The notes under the pieces: model-generated
Told to the model about the DNA's origin: nothing
Seen by the model: only the letters and a program-made list of their open reading frames with translations
The model's database searches: none
Made by a program: the position numbers and the translations under genes
Part shown: positions 1 through 6,617 of the stretch, in pieces
How positions within the stretch are numbered: the stretch's first letter is position 1
Layout of the letters: every line of letters starts with the position of its first letter
Source of the DNA: Desulfobacteraceae bacterium
GTDB taxonomy: Bacteria > Desulfobacterota > Desulfobacteria > Desulfobacterales > BuS5
Length of the DNA: 7,908 bases
NCBI GenBank assembly: GCA_030592105.1
Contig: JAUVKE010000108.1
Span: 1-7,908 of the forward strand
Reading direction: 5' to 3'

Positions 1-2056
1 ATAGATTATTGGCAATCTGCCACAGGCCTGGGTTTACCTTAAGAGCATCTCTGTAGAGTTTGATGGTTTTTTCATACTCACCTGCATGGCTATAAAGCTG
101 GCCTAAAGATAAGGATGCAGCAGGATTATTGGGATTTTCTTTTAAAGCGGTCTCAAAACCGGCTATTGCTTCTTGTTCTTTTCCCTGGGCTATATAAAGC
201 ATAGCCAGATTATTATGGGGGGTCGGCCACAGGGGCTGGGTCAGGATCGCTTTTTTAAACGAAGATTCTGCCCTGGCATATTCTTTTCCAAAAACATAAA
301 CCTGCCCCATGAGATCGTAAAAAAACGGGTTATCAGGTTTAGCCGCTATTGCCTCCTTACATATCCCCAATGCTTTGTCATATTTCCCCTGAAAAAGATA
401 AAGCCTGACAAGGGGTGAAAGCAAAGAAGGAGAATACCGGTTTTTTTCATATCCCTGCTCAAGTATAAAAAGAGCCTTGTTTAATTTTTTTTCGAATTGA
501 TAAATCCTTGCAACCCTCAAATAACCCACAGGATTTTCAGGAACCTTCTTTATAATCAAATCATATTGTTCCCGAGCCTTGTCAAACTCTTTTAAAATTG
601 TAAAAAAATCACCCAGCTTTAATAGGGCACCAATATCACCAGGATAATATTGCAAAACTTTTTTTAAATACTCTTCTGCCCCTTTATAATCTTTATTTAG
701 CAACAAAAGTTTTGCGATACCTGTTAAAACCTCTTTTGATTCAGGCTCAACCTTCAGGGCACTCTTTAGAGTATCCAATGCAAGGGTTTTTTCTTTGTTT
801 AAAAGATGTGCTTGTGCCAGGCGGAGATAACCACTTATAAATTCAGGTTTTTTTGCAACTACCGGCCTGAATTCGGACACGGCATTAAATCCGTCTCCCT
901 TAACAAGCAAAATATTACCCCTGGTGAAATGGGCATCAAGACTTTTTGGATCTTCTTCCAGAACTTCATCTGCATATTTTTGAGCAATTTCAATATCCTT
1001 TTTTAACAGATACAACTTTGCAAGAGCAGTTTTTGTTTTAAGAATATCAGGGGCTGCCGGGTCTTTATCTAAAGCCAGGCATTCTTTAAGTATCTCCATG
1101 GCAGAATCAATCTCCCCCTTCTTAACCCTGAGCTCGCCCAGGAACATACGAAATTTAAAGGAAGCAGGATTGTTTTTAATACCCTGTTCAAGTATTTTCT
1201 CAGCCTTTGCTTCATCTTTCTTTAAAATATAAAATTTTGTAAGACTGATCCATTTTTCCTCATTTTTTACATTTGATTCAAGGATCTTGTCCAAAATATC
1301 CTGCGCCTTGTCACGGTGTCCGGAATCCCAATAAAAGCTGGCAAGATTTAACCTGTGTTCATCTTTATCAGGTCGCATCTTGATCACCTTCATTAAAAGA
1401 GCAGCAGCATCATCAATCCGGTTATTTACCGCATAAATTCTGGCAAGCATAATACGGAGAAGAATCCCATCAGGATTAACCTTTATTCCATTTTCAATCA
1501 ATTCTTCCGCCGATTTTATATCTTTGTTTTTTAAATAAATAGATGCCAGCATTCGATAAAGGTCAGGTTCAGTCATCCCGTTTTTTATGAGACCCTTAAA
1601 AAGATTTTCTGCCTGGAGACTTTTTTTCTCTAAAAGAAGAAGTGCCCCTTTTAGAAGTAGACCATCCTGATTTTCAGGCTCTGCGTTTAACACAAGATCA
1701 ACTTTTTCTTTTGCCCTGTCAAATGCCTTAGCTGCCATAAAAATTTTCCCAAGCTCCAGGTGAGGAGAAAGCTTGGCCGGATCAAGGAAAGCCGATTGTG
1801 AAAACATTTTAAAGGCTTTCTGAAAATTTTTCACCTTTAACTCGACCATACCGAGCATATAATAAGCATCTGCAAATTTCGGATCCATCTGGAGGCAATT
1901 TTTAAACTCAAGCCGGGCCCTGACATAATCCCCTTTTTCATAAAGTGCCTTCCCCTTATTATAAAACTTCATTCTTTTTTCTTCCACGCTGCCGCATGCG
2001 GAAAAAAAGATAAGGACAATCAAAATAGCTGTTATATTGCGCCATGGGTTAAACAT
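1..2056 (-). CDS. TPR-repeat lipoprotein, PrsT-like (partial, 3' end beyond window)
   Basis: An open frame of 685 codons runs uninterrupted from an ATG at 2056 to the left edge, so the C-terminus is missing. The N-terminus has a short charged start, a hydrophobic core (about residues 8-18) and a lipobox-like FSAC with Cys21, so the protein is probably lipidated after signal peptidase II cleavage. From about residue 28 onward it is built of tandem TPR-like helical pairs of roughly 34 residues. Typical pieces are 'KALYEKGDYVRA', 'YLRLAQAHLL' and 'AIAAKPDNPFFYDLMG'. An AGGGA ribosome site (2064-2068) lies 7 nt before the ATG. Long TPR lipoproteins of this kind (PEP-CTERM system PrsT family, usually about 900 aa from memory) accompany exosortase/exopolysaccharide loci and probably act as envelope scaffolds. 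The membership is inferred from architecture and neighbours; the TPR and lipoprotein calls come directly from the sequence. Confidence 0.88.
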   Translation of the reverse strand, partial: MFNPWRNITAILIVLIFFSACGSVEEKRMKFYNKGKALYEKGDYVRARLEFKNCLQMDPKFADAYYMLGMVELKVKNFQKAFKMFSQSAFLDPAKLSPHLELGKIFMAAKAFDRAKEKVDLVLNAEPENQDGLLLKGALLLLEKKSLQAENLFKGLIKNGMTEPDLYRMLASIYLKNKDIKSAEELIENGIKVNPDGILLRIMLARIYAVNNRIDDAAALLMKVIKMRPDKDEHRLNLASFYWDSGHRDKAQDILDKILESNVKNEEKWISLTKFYILKKDEAKAEKILEQGIKNNPASFKFRMFLGELRVKKGEIDSAMEILKECLALDKDPAAPDILKTKTALAKLYLLKKDIEIAQKYADEVLEEDPKSLDAHFTRGNILLVKGDGFNAVSEFRPVVAKKPEFISGYLRLAQAHLLNKEKTLALDTLKSALKVEPESKEVLTGIAKLLLLNKDYKGAEEYLKKVLQYYPGDIGALLKLGDFFTILKEFDKAREQYDLIIKKVPENPVGYLRVARIYQFEKKLNKALFILEQGYEKNRYSPSLLSPLVRLYLFQGKYDKALGICKEAIAAKPDNPFFYDLMGQVYVFGKEYARAESSFKKAILTQPLWPTPHNNLAMLYIAQGKEQEAIAGFETALKENPNNPAASLSLGQLYSHAGEYEKTIKLYRDALKVNPGLWQIANNL

Positions 2057-2063
2057 ATTAACA

Positions 2064-2068
2064 TCCCT
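2064..2068 (-). promoter_or_regulatory. Ribosome binding site of the TPR lipoprotein
   Basis: AGGGA on the minus strand, 7 nt upstream of the ATG at 2056. It supports this start, which also gives a signal peptide followed directly by a lipobox. Confidence 0.6.
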
Positions 2069-2119
2069 GATTTAATAAAAATTCAATAACAGATCCATAC
2101 AAAAATTCATCTCTGAAGA

Positions 2120-2638
2120 TCAAAAGATACCCCGTGCAAAAATCAGCATAAAAATAGCAGCAGTTGATAACCCCAGGTTCCTCAGTTCACCCCTTAATTC
2201 ACCGATAATAACATCATAACTGAATATAAAAATTATAATTTTTACAGCAACAAGCTCCATATGGCCATCTTCTATAAAACCCATGGTCGAGTTGGGAACA
2301 ATTAATGCGACCCCAAATATAAGAAAATCCATGGGAGTGGCAGTAAAACCTTTTTTCCGTTTTGTAAACTTTAGTACCAGTATCACAAAAAAAGCCAAAA
2401 TCCCAAACAACAGATTATAAACATATTCTGATTGAGAACTCAACCATGGAACTTTATCGACCTCACTTATAAAGACCAGAAAAGGGAGAAAAAAATATAT
2501 GAAAACCCGAAGTAAACGGCCAAGCCATTCTTTTTTACAGGGTATGGATATTATAATCAACAGGAACATAATAATAGAAAAAATCCAAAAAACCCGCGGG
2601 ATAGTGGCAGGAATACAAGCAGTAAAAAACAAAAGCAA
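2120..2638 (-). CDS. Multi-pass membrane protein, probable detached C-terminal domain of the preceding transferase
   Basis: This 172-codon frame starts at a TTG at 2638. It encodes about five hydrophobic segments separated by short charged loops (for example KFTKRKKG, and GELRGELRN near the C-terminus), with a conserved-looking 'TPMDFLIFGVALIVPN' stretch. No ATG or GTG lies in frame upstream, and no convincing ribosome site precedes the TTG. The frame is open further upstream as far as a TGA at 2765-2767, which overlaps the A8 run inside the end of the WecA-type gene. The unclaimed upstream codons give a plausible basic linker (RSNFFDNVIKRALRRLKEK). It therefore probably belongs to the transferase as a C-terminal domain separated by a one-base frame change. 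From memory, similar C-terminal extensions occur on deltaproteobacterial transferases of this family, but I could not check this. No independent function is assigned. Confidence 0.6.
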   Translation of the reverse strand: MLLFFTACIPATIPRVFWIFSIIMFLLIIISIPCKKEWLGRLLRVFIYFFLPFLVFISEVDKVPWLSSQSEYVYNLLFGILAFFVILVLKFTKRKKGFTATPMDFLIFGVALIVPNSTMGFIEDGHMELVAVKIIIFIFSYDVIIGELRGELRNLGLSTAAIFMLIFARGIF

Positions 2639-2682
2639 AAAAATGCAGATAGAGGTTGTTTTAAAACAAAATTTTATAAAAA

Positions 2683-2695
2683 CATTTTTCTCCTT
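2683..2695 (-). promoter_or_regulatory. Strong ribosome site plus ATG opening only a three-codon frame
   Basis: On the minus strand AAGGAG (2690-2695) is followed after four A residues by ATG (2683-2685). The ATG reads Met-Phe-Leu and then TAA. The long membrane-protein frame lies one base out of register. It is either chance, a genuine start disturbed by an indel in the following T run, or a leader-type mini-ORF. Confidence 0.35.
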
Positions 2696-2709
2696 AAGTC
2701 TTCTTAAGG
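2692..2709. repeat. Perfect 7-bp inverted repeat with 4-nt loop
   Basis: CCTTAAG and CTTAAGG flank a four-base loop. On the coding (minus) strand it falls about 50 nt after the A8 run, and its 3' arm covers part of the AAGGAG ribosome site. No U-tract follows, so it is not a typical intrinsic terminator. Confidence 0.5.
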
Positions 2710-2742
2710 CCCTTTTTATAACATTATCAAAAAAATTCGACC

Positions 2743-3759
2743 TTAAAATAGTATACCTTTTTTTTCAGCAACCATAAAACCTGCTGTTATAAGCAATGAA
2801 AAACAAAGGTATAAGAATATAATCTTCCAGTCCTGATAAAACCGGAACCAAACAGCAGATGCTATAATTAAAAACTGAAGAATATAGATGCAAAGGACAG
2901 CTTCAGTATGATAAAGACCAAGGCGAAGGAGCCTGTGGTGAAAATGCCGTTTATCTGCTCTAAAAGGTGATTGCTTTTTTATAATCCGGTCAATCATCAC
3001 GGTTAAAGTATCTAAAACAGGAAAGCCGGCAAGAAGAAGGGGCAATGCCACAGAATAAGGAGGATTGTTTTGCACCAGGCTTATGGAAAGGACCGCTGCC
3101 ATAAAGCCCAGGGTCTGACTCCCGGCATCCCCCATGAAAACAACGGCAGGATGGGTGTTAAACCTTAGAAATCCGAATATCGCGCCCACCACACCAACAC
3201 AGATAAGAAGTATAAGATTGTTATTACTTAAATAGGCCAGACACCCTATACCCGCATAGGTAAATATGGAGACACCCCCCGCAAGACCGTCGAGACCGTC
3301 TGTAAGGTTAATGGCATTTGTCATCCCTACTATAAAAAATAGAGTTAAAGGAAGAGAAAAAGCAATATAAAAGACTTTACTCCACGCAAGAGATTCCAGA
3401 TAATCAGGGAAATGTACCCCTCCCAAAAAAATTACAATTACCGCTGCTGTTAACTGAGCCCCAAATTTAGTTTTATATCCCAACTCTTTAATATCATCTA
3501 AAACCCCGAAGCAGACAATTATCCCTGAACCGATTAAAATCGATACAATAAACCTGTCAAGGCTTGTCCAGAATAAAATCGGGATCAAAGCGCCGATGGT
3601 CATAGCTAGTCCACCAATTCTCGGCATGGGACGGCCATGGAGTTTTCTTTTACCATCAGGAAAATCAACAGCATTAATTTTAACAGCATACCCCTTTAAA
3701 AAAGGGATAAGTGCAATGGTAATAAACATTGACAAGAATAAAGTTGAAAAAAGTATCAT
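2743..3759 (-). CDS. WecA/MraY-type polyprenyl-phosphate sugar-1-phosphate transferase
   Basis: This integral membrane enzyme is expected to transfer a sugar 1-phosphate (often N-acetylhexosamine) from a UDP-sugar to undecaprenyl phosphate, starting polymer assembly on the inner membrane. I chose the ATG at 3759 (338 aa); a TTG four codons upstream at 3771 is possible, and neither has a clear ribosome site. Counting from the TTG, the family motifs are VDFPDGKRKLH (35-45), PRIGGLA (50-56), Asp92-Asp93 in GVLDDIKEL, NAINLTDGLDGLAGG (152-166), FMGDAGSQTLGF (212-223) and DKRHFHHRLL (273-282). The last favours a WecA/TagO-like member over peptidoglycan MraY. About ten hydrophobic segments are present. 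It ends GILF-stop just after GAA AAA AAA, where the next ORF opens in the -1 frame, so the true product may be about 546-550 aa. The sugar substrate is not shown by the sequence. Confidence 0.92.
   Translation of the reverse strand: MILFSTLFLSMFITIALIPFLKGYAVKINAVDFPDGKRKLHGRPMPRIGGLAMTIGALIPILFWTSLDRFIVSILIGSGIIVCFGVLDDIKELGYKTKFGAQLTAAVIVIFLGGVHFPDYLESLAWSKVFYIAFSLPLTLFFIVGMTNAINLTDGLDGLAGGVSIFTYAGIGCLAYLSNNNLILLICVGVVGAIFGFLRFNTHPAVVFMGDAGSQTLGFMAAVLSISLVQNNPPYSVALPLLLAGFPVLDTLTVMIDRIIKKQSPFRADKRHFHHRLLRLGLYHTEAVLCIYILQFLIIASAVWFRFYQDWKIIFLYLCFSLLITAGFMVAEKKGILF
2758..2765 (-). other. A8 homopolymer, candidate frameshift site
   Basis: On the coding strand the codons are GAA AAA AAA GGT. 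This contains the heptamer A-AAA-AAA in the phase needed for -1 ribosomal slippage, and a run of eight A is also prone to polymerase slippage and to indels. Re-reading one A gives AGG TAT ACT and so on, open through to the stop at 2120. Without the shift, translation ends four codons later. Confidence 0.5.
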
Positions 3760-3804
3760 TTTGTTATTCAAAAAAACAAAAATAAAAGGTAACTATTCAG
3801 ATAA

Positions 3805-3964
3805 GGATCGGAAATTATATAAATTGAACAGAAATTGTGAAGGATTTTGGTTCATATACAAGGCGCATTAAAGGTTGAATACTTAATGTATTCGGCCTTT
3901 GATGTAACGCAGTAGATGGACCAAAAGACAAACAATTTCGTTCAAGTAATTTCATTTCCGATCC
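3805..3964. repeat. 160-bp imperfect palindromic element (MITE/REP-like)
   Basis: Both ends carry a perfect 11-bp inverted repeat, GGATCGGAAAT (3805-3815) and ATTTCCGATCC (3954-3964). Inward, TTGAAC, GAAATTGT and TTTTGGT-CAT recur in inverted order on both arms with small gaps. The centre is a hairpin of AAAGGTTGAATAC (3870-3882), loop TTAAT, and GTATTCGGCCTTT (3888-3900). The trinucleotide TAA lies immediately outside both ends (3802-3804 and 3965-3967), possibly a target duplication. It fills most of the 293-bp gap between the exosortase and transferase genes. No transposase is encoded; a non-autonomous mobile or extragenic palindromic element is the best reading. Confidence 0.72.
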
Positions 3965-4064
3965 TAATATACACGGCAACAGGTATAATCTGATTAAACC
4001 AGCGACACTGAATAGCTACAAATAGAGTTGAGAGCGAAAGTAAAACGAGGAGATTTCAAGAATA
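3965..4064. other. Short intergenic stretch after the exosortase gene
   Basis: About 100 bp lie between the palindrome and the exosortase stop codon. I see no gene, no clear hairpin with a U-tract and no convincing minus-strand promoter for the downstream transferase, although such a promoter could lie here or inside the palindrome. Confidence 0.4.
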
Positions 4065-5636
4065 TTACCGGGGTAAATATTCATCCAGCACAGGGGCTAT
4101 CTCCAAAATAAACTTCTGTGCCCTATTCTCAGCAGCTTTAATATCTTCGTCCTGATAAATTAATGTGATGACCCTGACAAGAGCGCCATCCGTCCTCTGC
4201 TTTGTCAATGCATCCCAAAACGCAAATATCTTTAACTGATAAGCATTGGTCAGGATCCTCCCCCTTTGGGGAAACCAGTAATAAACAAGCTGTTTGATTC
4301 CGGTTTTTTCCATTAAAGCACGATTTGTAAAACTGTCCCCCCGGGCATTCAAAGGAAAGGGTAATTTAACTGCTCCTGCGTTTTTAAATATCCATCCGCC
4401 TCCAGGAAGGCATGTGGCCGGAGAATGGATGGACTCACCTTTACGCTGGCTTTCATAATAGGCCACATAAAAATTGAGATTCCGGCCCTGGGGGTCCTGA
4501 TAATCGATCATCACATAATCACTAAGATCAAGGGCATCAATAAATTTTGGTTCCATGCTCTTGCGGATTCCTGTCCATTTGCCCACCCTGAGGGGAAACT
4601 GATCAAAAGATTTGGCAACGGGAATTTTTTCCCTGAACTCAATCCCATGGGACAACCCCCAGGTCGCCCCCAGGAGTAAAACCGCCACAGCAAACTGAGG
4701 GGATGGAAACAAATTTTGAATTTTAAATGTTGAATTTTGAATTGGCGCAACCCCGGGTTCTTTAGAATCTGTTCCTGCCGGGGGTTCATTATAAGATAGG
4801 CTGATTCTCGGTGGAATCTTCCTTAAAACCCACATTTCAACCACCATAATTCCCACGGAAATCATAAAAATAAACCAGCCGGAAAAATCATGGAAAAAAC
4901 CCACCGCAACTTTCTGACCAAAAACCGGATAAAGAATACCCACCGAAGCAATCCTGATCCCATTTACAAATATGGAAATGGGAATCGTGGAAATCACTAA
5001 TAGAATTTTTTTCCAGAAAAAATCCTTGTAAAAATAGGCCAGGAGAAGTCCTAAAATAATCAAGGGAAAAAGATACCGCAAACCACTGCACGCATCAACA
5101 ACCTGCAACTGGGTAAAGCCAAGGTCAATCACATTCCCTTCCCTGTAGGCGGACATGCCGAAAATCTGCATTGTGGCCACACCCAGTTGCGAAGATAATA
5201 ACTTAAGGCTCACCGAAATTTTATTATAAATAAAATTAGGAGGGGGAAACATGGTTAGGATAAACGCAAGGGGAAAAGAGATTATTTTTATTTTTTCCCA
5301 ACCCATATGCAGCCAGCAAAGCCCCACAAGTACCAGCCAAAAAGATATATACAGCGCTGTATACTCTCCTCCGAGCTCCCCCACCCAGAAAAAAAATATC
5401 CCCAGGCATAAAATAAAAATCCCTTTCCATGATGGGAGAGAAGGTGCCGAAAAAAACTGCTCCTTTTTTTCCCATATTAGATAAAAAATTATAAACGGGA
5501 CAATATAGCAGTATGAAAAATCATCCTTTTTCCACTCCCCTGTCAAATAGATAAGGGCGGACAAAAATATTCCTGCAAGCAAAACAAAATATACTGATAT
5601 CCATAATAACGACGAAATATTGAACTTTTCTTTCAT
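4065..5636 (-). CDS. xrtD: Exosortase with fused C-terminal EpsI domain (XrtD-like)
   Basis: This is a predicted membrane transpeptidase that cuts PEP-CTERM-type sorting signals and transfers the protein onward at the inner membrane. I prefer the ATG at 5636 (523 aa) because AGGA lies 6 nt before it and the hydrophobic N-terminus follows at once; an ATG at 5684 would add 16 polar residues and overlap fcl by 14 nt. Counted from the longer start, about eight membrane segments cover residues 25-290. The catalytic residues are Cys199 in VVDACSGLR, Arg244 in NGIRI and His265 in FFHDFSGW. A variable linker (about 291-328) leads to one more membrane segment and an EpsI-type domain (about 355-539) with FPLRVGKWTG, AYYESQRKGESIHSP and CLPGGGW. 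The fusion resembles the VPLPA-CTERM exosortase class XrtD. That subclass is recalled rather than tested; the exosortase and EpsI calls are firm. It follows fcl closely and is probably co-transcribed with it. Confidence 0.9.
   Translation of the reverse strand: MKEKFNISSLLWISVYFVLLAGIFLSALIYLTGEWKKDDFSYCYIVPFIIFYLIWEKKEQFFSAPSLPSWKGIFILCLGIFFFWVGELGGEYTALYISFWLVLVGLCWLHMGWEKIKIISFPLAFILTMFPPPNFIYNKISVSLKLLSSQLGVATMQIFGMSAYREGNVIDLGFTQLQVVDACSGLRYLFPLIILGLLLAYFYKDFFWKKILLVISTIPISIFVNGIRIASVGILYPVFGQKVAVGFFHDFSGWFIFMISVGIMVVEMWVLRKIPPRISLSYNEPPAGTDSKEPGVAPIQNSTFKIQNLFPSPQFAVAVLLLGATWGLSHGIEFREKIPVAKSFDQFPLRVGKWTGIRKSMEPKFIDALDLSDYVMIDYQDPQGRNLNFYVAYYESQRKGESIHSPATCLPGGGWIFKNAGAVKLPFPLNARGDSFTNRALMEKTGIKQLVYYWFPQRGRILTNAYQLKIFAFWDALTKQRTDGALVRVITLIYQDEDIKAAENRAQKFILEIAPVLDEYLPR
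4712..4743. repeat. A+T-rich short repeat lying in frame inside the exosortase-EpsI linker
   Basis: Two perfect 11-bp copies of AATTTTGAATT (4712-4722 and 4733-4743) start 21 bp apart, exactly seven codons. On the coding strand they give IQNSTFK followed by IQN, a low-complexity stretch between the two domains. Repeats of this ATTCAAAATT kind are, from memory, common as intergenic repeats in many bacterial genomes. Confidence 0.55.
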
Positions 5637-5642
5637 ATATTT

Positions 5643-5646
5643 TCCT
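5643..5646 (-). promoter_or_regulatory. Ribosome site favouring the internal exosortase start
   Basis: AGGA within CAGGAAAA on the minus strand, 6 nt before the ATG at 5636. The alternative ATG at 5684 has only a weak purine stretch about 20 nt upstream, so the later start is preferred. Confidence 0.5.
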
Positions 5647-5670
5647 GTTTTACCATAAATCGCCGGTTGC

Positions 5671-6606
5671 TTATGCTCTATCATTTATATACCACATGTA
5701 GGTTTCCATTATACCCTGCTTCAAACTAATTTGGGGTTTCCATGAAAGAGCCTTTAACTTTGATATATCCAGCAGTTTCTTCAACATCCCGTCAGGTTTT
5801 GACCTGTCAAATTTAAGGGCGCCCTTAAAACCGACTATTTTTACAATCATTTCCGCAAGTTCACAAATAGTAAGATCAATCCCTGTGCCAATATTAATAA
5901 TCTCTGAACCATTATATTTGTTCATTAAAAATATGACCGCCCCGGCAAGATCATCCACATGGAGAAATTCCCGCCTTGGTGCCCCTGTTCCCCAGATAAT
6001 CACCTCTTTTGCAGAAGCCAGTTTTGCCTCATGAATTTTTCTGATGAGCGCGGGGAGAACATGGGAAGTATCAAGATCAAAATTATCATTGGGGCCGTAA
6101 AGATTGGTGGGCATTACACTAATAAAACCGGTTCCGTATTGGCGGTTATATGCCTGACACATTTTGATACCAGCAATCTTTGCGATTGCGTAAGGTTCAT
6201 TGGTGGGTTCCAAAGGGCCCGAAAGGAGGTCTTCCTCTTTCATCGGCTGGGGACACTCCCTGGGATAGATACATGAACTCCCAAGGAAAAGGAGCTTTTT
6301 CACCCCGGACAGATATGCCCCATGGATAATATTTGTTTGAATTGCCAGATTATTATATATAAAATCCCCGGGCCAGGTATTGTTTGCGTATATTCCTCCA
6401 ACTTTTGCAGCGGCAAGAAAAACATATTCCGGTTTTTCCTCCCTGAAAAAATCCTCCACCCCCCCCTGCCTTGTGAGATCGAGTTCATTGCTCGTTCTTG
6501 TAACAAGATTCCCGTATCCGTCCTTTTTAAGCTGCCTGATTATGGCAGAACCGACCAGGCCGCGATGTCCAGCCACATATATTCTGGAGTCTCTTTTTAT
6601 TTCCAT
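5671..6606 (-). CDS. fcl: GDP-L-fucose synthase (GDP-4-keto-6-deoxymannose epimerase/reductase)
   Basis: This cytoplasmic NADP(H)-dependent enzyme epimerises GDP-4-keto-6-deoxy-D-mannose at C3 and C5 and reduces C4, giving GDP-L-fucose. It is an extended short-chain dehydrogenase of 311 aa, the normal length. The Rossmann motif is GHRGLVG (13-19). The catalytic residues are Ser110 in LGSSCIYP, Tyr139 and Lys143 in EPYAIAK, and the epimerase pair Cys112 and His182 (in [10 protein letters not shown]). These sit three residues later than the corresponding E. coli Fcl residues as I recall them. [10 protein letters not shown] (168-177) is also typical of the family. The start is 11 nt downstream of the gmd stop, with an AGGGA ribosome site inside that junction, so the two are probably translated from one mRNA. 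A G8 run on the coding strand covers codons 47-50 but the frame is intact. Confidence 0.96.
   Translation of the reverse strand: MEIKRDSRIYVAGHRGLVGSAIIRQLKKDGYGNLVTRTSNELDLTRQGGVEDFFREEKPEYVFLAAAKVGGIYANNTWPGDFIYNNLAIQTNIIHGAYLSGVKKLLFLGSSCIYPRECPQPMKEEDLLSGPLEPTNEPYAIAKIAGIKMCQAYNRQYGTGFISVMPTNLYGPNDNFDLDTSHVLPALIRKIHEAKLASAKEVIIWGTGAPRREFLHVDDLAGAVIFLMNKYNGSEIINIGTGIDLTICELAEMIVKIVGFKGALKFDRSKPDGMLKKLLDISKLKALSWKPQISLKQGIMETYMWYINDRA
6459..6466 (-). other. G8 homopolymer within fcl
   Basis: Eight G on the coding strand encode part of Arg-Gln-Gly-Gly-Val (residues 46-50). The gene is in frame here. Tracts of this kind can vary in length by slipped-strand mispairing, but one genome copy cannot show that it does. 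Confidence 0.4.
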
Positions 6607-6617
6607 AAGCCAGTCCC

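Noticed and set aside
173..1006. Plus-strand ORFs of 81 and 66 codons at the left of the window
   Set aside because: They lie entirely antisense to the continuous TPR lipoprotein frame, and show no domain and no ribosome site; shadows of the real gene.
2692..2709. Hairpin as a stimulator of -1 frameshifting at the A8 run
   Set aside because: It begins about 50 nt downstream of the run, whereas known stimulatory structures usually lie within about 10 nt. It may still matter for re-initiation.
3596..3871. Plus-strand 91-codon ORF running from the transferase gene into the palindrome
   Set aside because: Its first half is antisense to conserved transferase motifs and its end is palindrome sequence; no recognisable protein.
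3772..3964. The palindrome as an intrinsic terminator of the gmd-fcl-exosortase operon
   Set aside because: On the minus strand the arm mismatches weaken the stem, and the T-rich stretch starts well beyond the hairpin base rather than directly after it; not a typical terminator.
3984..3989. A perfect TATAAT on the plus strand
   Set aside because: No matching -35 box at normal spacing, and it points into the 3' end of a minus-strand gene; probably chance in A+T-rich DNA.
6300..6506. Minus-strand 68-codon ORF and other small frames inside fcl, gmd and the exosortase gene
   Set aside because: They overlap well-supported genes in other frames and have no independent support.
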